Assembly (NCBI RefSeq): GCF_032362555.1
Contig: NC_083520.1
Coordinates: forward strand, 6,572,001-6,636,000
DNA length: 64,000 bases
Direction: 5' to 3'
DNA from: Amyelois transitella
Taxonomy: Eukaryota; Arthropoda; Insecta; Lepidoptera; Pyralidae
Shown here: positions 56,973-64,000 of the stretch, piece after piece
Layout: every line of letters starts with the position of its first letter
Position numbering within the stretch: position 1 is the stretch's first letter
Notes under the pieces: generated by a model
The model's input: the letters and a program-made list of their open reading frames with translations, nothing else
Databases searched by the model: none
What the model was told of the DNA's origin: nothing
Made by a program: the position numbers and the translations under genes

Positions 56973-59900
56973 TCATTCAAACCCAAACTCATTTCGTAAC
57001 CAGGGATAAGTCTTTGGACAAGAAGAACAGGTGATCATGTATTTATCGTGCTGTAGTACTTTAGAGGGTAGTTTGCAAGTGTTGGGTTTAGGGCACGCTA
57101 TTTCGCTCTCTTCAAAACGACGGCTCTTGCACTGCCAAGGCTCGAACTTTCGGAGCTGCAACACGGGCGTCGGGCGACGTATCCAGTCTATCACTTCTCG
57201 GTACGTCACGAAGTATACATCAGGCAGTTTTAGCAGCTCGTTTACAAATCTCTGAAAAATACGATAATATTGAAATTCAATACCTAAGGTAATACAAAAA
57301 TTTATTTTCATCACATAATTTTTTTAATGCCATTTTTTCTGTAAGATAATATTGAAATTCAATACCTAAGGTAATACAAAAATTTATTTTCATCACATAA
57401 TTTTTTTAATGCCATTTTTTCTGTAATTATCTAAATCATTCGTTGTTTGGTGTAAACAAAGAAATCGTAAAAATACACGTTCATTTTACGCCTCTTTTCC
57501 GGAGGGGTAGGCAACTAGACAGAGACTGAGTACACCTTGCTTCTTACTTACATTTTGAGGTACTTACTCTCCACCTTCCCTCAGACGGCCGGTACGTACG
57601 ATCTAGGTACGTTCGTCGTTTATATTGCGTACCGTAAAATGTTCCTGCTTTGCTCCTTTAAGGTTAATTATGCTCCAATTTTCTAAAATGTTTTGTCGCT
57701 TGATATGTCCCAAAAGGTGCGACATTACATTCAATTGTGAACGCACTCAAAAATATTTATTTATGAGTGAAGAAATATAACATTACAAGTTTAGTTTATT
57801 CTGATTTTTACAAATTTTTCGACACTTGTTACAAAGTTAAAAAGGTAAAACGTAACATTACTGGAGCATAGTTTTAAAAAGCAAGCAGAAAAATTGCTTA
57901 AAAAGTTTCTACAATGAAGATTGGTCGTGAAATATACCTATAGGAGCATAGTTATGCATAACCATCGGTAACTTTGCTCCTTATTCATAGTTTTATGTAT
58001 AGGTATAATGGAAAACTATATTGCGCTGATTTAACTTCAAAAATGTGTTATATAATATTATATTCTTTAAATAAATACTTCGGTGTATATTCATCATTAA
58101 TAATCAAAACAATATTCATAATAATTTTTTTTTGAAGCAAATATTGGAGTAAACTAGGACCATTCTACAGTATTCTATGGTAATAAGTACTTTGAATTAT
58201 TCCTTGAAAAGGTCACTACAAACCTTAATAGCAAGTAAATAATCGTTATTCTTCAACCATGCGGCATTGAGGTGTATCCCGAAAGGCGCCCGGTTCTTCA
58301 AGTAGTGCCTCTTGAAGTTGTTGAGGAGCACGCTATACACGTCGTCTCTGGTGAAGTTAGACGGGCAGTACTCCAGCGTCGCGCAGACGTGGTTGTTGTG
58401 CTTTAGCGGGTTTATCACCATCTCCCACAGGCCCGCGTAGCTCCTCGTGGGGCAGTACTGGTTGTTTCCTAGGTAAAAATAATAGAAAATTAAGGGTTGG
58501 TTTGAAGGTCTGGTTTGGTCTGTATAGGTCACGAAATTTCTGTGTCTGTTTTTAACGAAAAATGCCGTGTTATGTTTTAACTTTCTTTTATGTTAACTTA
58601 ATATTCTTCGAGTTAAACAATTGTCATAATACACAATAAGAATGCAGATAAAATCTTGATGGGTATCTCCGAGCAAATGCAATGTGGTTTCCGCATTCCT
58701 TGCAATTATGAGTGTCTTGCTTGCAGAATGCGTTTGGCAGAAGAGTCGATTTCATACTGCTCATAATTGTTGCCATAACATCTTATATCTCATCTTAGTC
58801 GTATCTTTCCATCTTTCTCACGTTCTAGTTTATTGATGAACAGTTAGTGCACAAAAAAAGTAAACCTACTGACGGCAAATAAAGATACTGTTTCGTTCCC
58901 ACTATAATCATAGTGTATTCGTTTCATCGTCATATCTTGTTTGACGGAGTCTGCTATGTTGTATGGTTTGACCAATAAACTTCGCCACCAAACCGCGTTT
59001 TCTTCTCATACTTAACGTGTTCCCAGTTACAGATTCCGCCACTATGCTTCGGGCTTATGGTCCGCCTTATGATTTTTCTCTTTTCAGTTTGTCCGGTCTA
59101 CAAGTCTTCAGTTTTAAGACCATTAGCCAGTGGCTTAGTTGTAGGGGCACTGATGACTGTTAAAATTAACCTGTCCTTACCTGAGCACCTATGAGGCATC
59201 TTATAGTCGAGAGTATATGGCCAGTATGGTGGATCAACATACGGAGCCACCACCGTGGCGTCGTACACGAAGCCAAACTCTTGCATCATCAGGAACTGGC
59301 GGTTCCAACCAACAGAGAGGTAGGGAACGCGCATACCCCTGAAAAAAAAATTGGTGATACAGTCTTCTATACAATGTCTTCTTTGCGTGTTCTTTCAGTT
59401 GAATGCTTTTATGTCGATGTCATCTTTATTCAGTTTTAAAAAGTTAAAAGCTGCAGTTTTATCATACATGACTAGGAGCTAAGCGACAACCCTGCATTTA
59501 TTACGTCAGTGATTTGATTAAGTTTTCCTTTGCACGTTAAATAAAACAAGGAAACATCTTATATCATAGTGAAGTTCAATGTACCAGCAAATTCAATCAT
59601 GTATTCAGTTAGGCATCGTGCATCGAATTACCGGTAGTTTTTTTACTGGAATGAACGTAACAAATGCAAAAGAATTTACCGCAGTGGCAATAAAGTTTAT
59701 TCGAGAATTAGATACTGTAACAAGCGATGTGTTTTCGTGCTGATCGGAAAAAGAGTGGTATGCGAAATACGTAAATGCAATTACCCGCAGTTATATAAAG
59801 TCGGTATATAGGTTACTTCCACAAGCAGAATTTTAATATAGACGTAGTTTCTAAGTAGTATGTTATAGATAATTATACTAAACACATGCCAAGATAAAAT

Positions 59901-61980
59901 ATTAAGTTTTTATAAGTGCAGCTACTCTATAAAACATGATACTGCAAAAAATTTACATTTTGTTCTAGCTTCATACCTGAAATCTTCCATGCGCACTCTC
60001 CCAAACCGATTGATAATGTTAGCCTGGCCGACCATCTCGTCGAACCAATCTTCAACAGTTGCGTTTTTAGACCACCATTCCTCGGGACCTCGGAGGCTGT
60101 AATATCATTTATTTATATTAATAAACTAAAGGGTCGTGTCGACGAAAATTTTAAAGTGGAGGCACTTACGTGATAGAATTAATAGCGATCTCGTGTCCAT
60201 CGTTCCATAGTTTCTGAACGTGCCTGTAGTTTGTGTATTGATGAGAGACGAAGAAGGTAGCCTTGATGGGACACCCGTTGGGGTTCCTCCTGTCTCCAGT
60301 GAACAGCTGGTTGGCATACGCATCCCAGTTCTCATGGTTCACGGGCCCGTCGATTGTAAGGGTTATCATTTGAGGAGTCTATAAGGTGAAAGAAATAAAT
60401 ACATACATATTAACTTGTGATTTTCTAATTCTTGGAGAAGTTACTATTCTATCTTTAATTCTTGTTACTAATATCTCGAAAGTACTCGAAAATATATAGT
60501 ATTTGATAGTTTTTAAATCATTATCTTTATCTTCCTACCGAAATATTACCTGGAACCGATTAACGCGATGTGTTCAGTAAAATAATTACCTGACTTGGCA
60601 CAAGGTTTCCAGGTGTCTCAGTACCATTCTTGGAGCAGAAACAATCTGGTAATTGACACAGCTTTGGGTCACACCGCTCTGCGGCATTTGGATCGTAGTG
60701 GACATCACACCAACCCTGATTAATTAAAGTAACTTTTTAAAACGACTCATTTAGAAGGAAGTGAAACTCTTCTTGAACTTTAATTCTAATCGAAGCTCAT
60801 GCCATACAAATCGGATTGTCATACATTGTAATTTGAGTTAACATCTCCGATATACATAGGTATTTTGATTATATAAGAAATTAGTACTTTAAAAACTCTA
60901 TTAAATAGTAGTGAAAGTTAATTGACGCATGCGGTCCTAATATACAAAGAAACAAGTTTACGTTAGTATTAACTCGAAAGCATTACGAGAGATTACGCGT
61001 TACACTTTACTGGAGAAAAGCATGACTTTAGCATTTGCTTGTCATATGGATGGAAAAGTGCTTGTTTATGTAATCGTCCACCGGTGATTAGATGACCACC
61101 ATATTTTTAGCGAGGTTTAAAACTATTATCATCATTTCTTTAGTTATAGATAATTTTTAGCTGCTGGAGCTTATACCTCTATTCTTCCTAAGCTACAGTA
61201 CCTAGCCTCAGAATTTGGTCTACTCTTTCGTCCGTCAATCGTGTTAGATGTTTGATTGAGGTACTTAGGCTTGTATTTTAAAAATAAGAGATTAAAACCA
61301 TCAGCATATACGGGAATAATCTTGCTAATAAATTAATGTTTTGTATGTAAATAACGATCTTACTTCATCGGACATATCATCGCAGTCTAGAGAGCCGTCA
61401 CAGAAGTACTCGGCCGGCAGGCATGTGCCGTCTGCGCAGCCCAAGTGCGTGTCGTTGGCGCAAGTAGCCATGTCCAGCAGTGGCTTCGAGACTAGGGTCT
61501 CTGTAAACTCAACCAGATATAAAGTTGATACATTGTGGACATAAAATATGAACAGTAATACAGTAACACGTATTGTTTAAGTATCCGATTTCGATGCTTG
61601 CATATATAGCACTCATTGTGGACATTATATATACGAGTAACACGTAAACTGAGTACCTATATAAAAGGTAAGTAGATTTTCGTCAATTAATATTTAATCT
61701 GCGGAAGGTTCTATAATTGTCTCTTTGGTCAATTTTATATATGGACCCCATTTCATGAGTTGCATTCAGGACTAGTATGTGCATTATATTAAACTTATTA
61801 GTTTTACCCGTAGTTAGCTCGCAGTTATGTACATTCTGTCGTTTGTCACAAAGCTGTCTGTTGACATCGAATAACAAGTCCTGCGAGCAATGGAACTCGA
61901 ACACTTCTCCGTCGAGGCAAAGGTAGTATTTGGCACATTCGTCACTTGTCCATATCGACTCATCTGAGCGATCCGGATTT
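56973..61980 (-). CDS. chitin-deacetylase-like secreted protein, probably inactive (5' end missing)
   Basis: Eight exons in phase: 61808-61980, 61364-61500, 60590-60715, 60170-60378, 59977-60096, 59181-59338, 58224-58468, 56973-57251 (TGA), about 481 residues. The first exon (signal peptide) lies beyond 61980 and was not found. Order: chitin-binding CBM14/peritrophin-A (SDECAKYYLCLDGEVF...), LDLa repeat (CADGTCLPAEYFCDGSLDC), then the polysaccharide-deacetylase domain. This is the architecture of insect groups I/II chitin deacetylases (serpentine, vermiform, CDA3), which act on chitin in cuticle and tracheae. Active members read TFDD, HSITH and GLHFH at their motifs; here they are TIDG, NSITL and GIHLN, so the metal-binding Asp, both His and the late His are replaced. 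RVPY, DATVVAP and YTLDYKMPH are kept. Frames and splice sites are intact, so it is a conserved pseudoenzyme candidate rather than a pseudogene. Confidence 0.9.
57263..57426. repeat. perfect tandem duplication, 82-bp unit
   Basis: Unit 57263-57344 beginning 'gataatattgaaattcaata' is repeated without visible change at 57345-57426, in the last intron of the chitin-deacetylase-like gene, 11 bases from the exon. Very recent, polymorphic, or an assembly duplicate. Confidence 0.88.
57480..57555. repeat. short interspersed repeat (ccggaggggtaggca)
   Basis: 'cctcttttccggaggggtag' then gcaactagacagagactgag; related to 6458-6512. Confidence 0.45.
57600..58223. other. last-intron sequence of the chitin-deacetylase-like gene
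   Basis: Repeated 'gctcc...ggagcatagtt' words (57650, 57672, 57862, 57943, 57976) point to an old repeat, but no boundaries could be set. Confidence 0.35.
58469..59180. other. intron of the chitin-deacetylase-like gene
   Basis: No exon or clear element seen. Confidence 0.4.
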
Positions 61981-64000
61981 CTGAAAACAAGAATCGGATA
62001 CAGTGAACGTTTGCGCAATCGATCTAGTAAGTCTAAGGTGGGCAAGCGTGATAGGATAGGATATATACCTTACGTGACCAGTTAAACATAACTACCTAGA
62101 TTTGTTGGAAAATGTACCTTGTAAAGGTGATACAATTCTGGTTTTTCGTTTAGTTGTTTCTTTACACAAGTGAAAAAAAAAAACATTCCAAGAAAGTGCA
62201 GACAAATCAAAAGCTACCTAACTGGTTTGCTTTTGCTAAGTATAACATTTGCGAAATTCATGAGTTGTTAGGTTACGACTTTAATCTGCATGTAGAAAGT
62301 TATTTTTCTATATTTATGTTTGTATATATAACGGCACGTTGTTCCATGCATTACGTACGCGGGCTGTATTAGATATTATGTTTGGTTTGGTGAAAAAAAT
62401 TTTTAAGAATTAGGATCAACTATACACCACTTGCGGTTGACCAATTTTGGAGATTAAAGAAAAAGTTAGAATCTTAAGACGGATAGGTAGAATTGACCTT
62501 TCAAAGAGGAAAATAAAAAAAGTCCGAATAACTTATATCGCTTATCACAGATAATCTTGTTCGTAAGCATAATATTGCGTATGCGCGTACGAATTGCACC
62601 AGCGAAAGTGAATCTCCCAGACGCAATAGGAAATGGTGTGAAGTATCAGTGGTGCTGAGTCAAGGTTGAGGCGAAAGTGCGGGGTCGACGTTCGCGGATT
62701 GGCGGGAACTGATTCCTATAGTCGTTGTTATAGCTCCACTGCCTCGTGCGCATCACGTCACGGCATGGCGCGTTTCTTGCGTGCGTTTTGTGCATGTACG
62801 GAAGACAACATTTGTTCTTCATATTACAAGATGACATTTGGGTTAAGAGGTTCTAAGCTAAGAATACTATGTTATATAGGTACATACACATTTATGGTAT
62901 GTTTAGTCATCTGATTTGACTGGGAGCTTATTGGAGCGAATATTCGTTCCAATTTTAGGTTTTGCTTTCGGTAAACAGAGGATACCCAAACTAATTAACG
63001 TCACTGAAATTAGTTCATATTTGAATAGGTTTAAGAACTACAAGTTTAGAGTCAGTTAGCATGACCAAATTAGCTAGGAACTTTACGTAGTTTCAGATTT
63101 TTTTTAAATGTTTTTGGCGACTTCATGTATTAAGCTGGCGTAAGTAATAGTGCATGATTATAACATGATAGTTTTACTGACACTGACGCATGAATCATTA
63201 GGTAATTTGTCGTCAGTGTACCTATCAAGTATATGCCTGGTATTAGTTGCACTTGACTAGCTTTTCAAAGATTTCACTTAGGTAAGTACCTTTAAAAGAA
63301 ACACAAGAGAACGCTCGCGGCTTCGGCCGAAATATTATTTATATTTGATTAATTTGCCCCATTAATTTCTGTTCCCGCGGGAATTTTGGGAAATGCTCTC
63401 TCAGAGCACCTTTAGACCACAAAAAGAGCCTTTTTGTAAAATTTAAAGTTGAGACCTGGCGGTTTGGGCAGTGCATTGATATGGCAGTGTGAGTAGGTAT
63501 CATACGTAGGTGAAAATCTCAAAATCACATAGGTACCTATGTGATTTTGAGATTTTCACAGTTTGTTTAGATAGTTTCTATCTATAGCCTATAAAAGCAT
63601 TTTGTGTTTCCATATTATATAGGTAACTCGTTATTATGTGCATTACAAAAAGTTTTTAATGTTTCTAAAATAGATATCTTATAAGTAACATCTTTACCAC
63701 CATATTGTAATATAAAATTTCGTCACACGTAAGTAAGATAGAGTAGAGTAGATACCTAACTTAAATAAATTATAAGTATATTTTCAAGATTTTGTAATAC
63801 GTATAGCATTTATAGAGCAAGAGCCCGTGAACGCCAGACATACCTTATTTTGTAAAAGCTGAAAGTTTCTGTAAATATGCCTCTAGTACAGGTAGGAACG
63901 ATCCCCACCTATGGTACTCAGGCAGTGGTTGCTTGAGCAGGTAGCAGGTAATAAAGGTATACTTTTTTCAACCTGAAATTCGTTAATTTGTAAAGCTCAT
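61981..64000. other. 5' region of the chitin-deacetylase-like gene (intron or upstream)
   Basis: A signal-peptide exon must lie here or further right; none could be supported. A GC-richer patch at 62570-62830 stands out and could be promoter or leader, with a TCAGT initiator-like word on the minus strand near 62710. The remainder is AT-rich with one long palindrome. Confidence 0.4.
63510..63559. repeat. perfect 50-bp palindrome centred on GGTACC
   Basis: 25-bp arms with no spacer; the left arm begins 'gtgaaaatctcaaaatcaca'. Same AGGTACCT centre as the palindrome at 21543-21596. Confidence 0.9.

Noticed and set aside
1-64000. CRISPR arrays, operons, ribosome binding sites, phage genes
   Set aside because: The sequence is a eukaryotic, intron-rich insect chromosome; no regularly spaced direct repeats or prokaryotic gene layout were seen.

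Overview
The window looks like AT-rich nuclear DNA from a moth or butterfly. It has intron-rich insect genes, many short interspersed repeats of lepidopteran type (including a copy of the 'cccgcgggattgattccacgcgg' type family), dense TAGGTA/GGTACC motifs, and DNA and retroelements sitting in introns and intergenic DNA. All identifications were made by reading the sequence; no database search was run.

Layout, left to right. At 1-120 there may be the 3' end of a + strand gene. At 1406-2794 (-) is an intronless Ada3/TADA3 (SAGA/ATAC acetyltransferase adaptor). At 3132-3640 (-) is a weak two-exon candidate. At 3865-13139 (+) is a 15-exon C2H2 zinc-finger gene of about 747 codons whose introns carry decayed copies of its own finger exons. 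At 16959-17747 (-) is the mesoderm bHLH factor Twist. About 11 kb of gene-poor DNA follows, with SINEs, perfect palindromes, two related solo LTRs, an E-box cluster and one 47-codon ORF. At 28819-31127 (+) is the DNA helicase PIF1 in three exons. It is tail-to-tail with a three-exon THAP zinc-finger/coiled-coil gene (31325-33201, -) whose 77-bp first exon was found by eye.

At 33498-40924 lies a broken DIRS-type (tyrosine-recombinase) retroelement that keeps perfect 142-bp inverted terminal repeats and the diagnostic internal complementary region. A hAT-like DNA transposon (37133-39419, 8-bp target duplication) sits inside it, and a LINE fragment sits inside that. At 42222-55059 (-) is TRAPPC9/brunelleschi (18 coding exons, about 1303 aa), with a second TIR transposon, a CpG-rich MITE, SINEs, a palindrome and a decayed duplicate of its own GC-rich exon in its introns. 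It is head-to-head with LSM7 (55576-56151, +). From 56973 to 61980 (-) lie eight exons of a chitin-deacetylase-like protein (chitin-binding domain, LDLa, deacetylase fold) whose start lies further right. Its metal-binding and catalytic residues are replaced, so it looks like a secreted pseudoenzyme.

The genes do not form a pathway: chromatin (Ada3), transcription (zinc finger, Twist, THAP), genome maintenance (PIF1), Golgi/endosomal tethering (TRAPPC9), RNA decay/splicing (LSM7) and cuticle (chitin-deacetylase-like). The most notable observations are the probable deacetylase pseudoenzyme, the DIRS element with intact ends and decayed interior, repeated local exon duplication, and a set of near-perfect palindromes that may come from local template switching.
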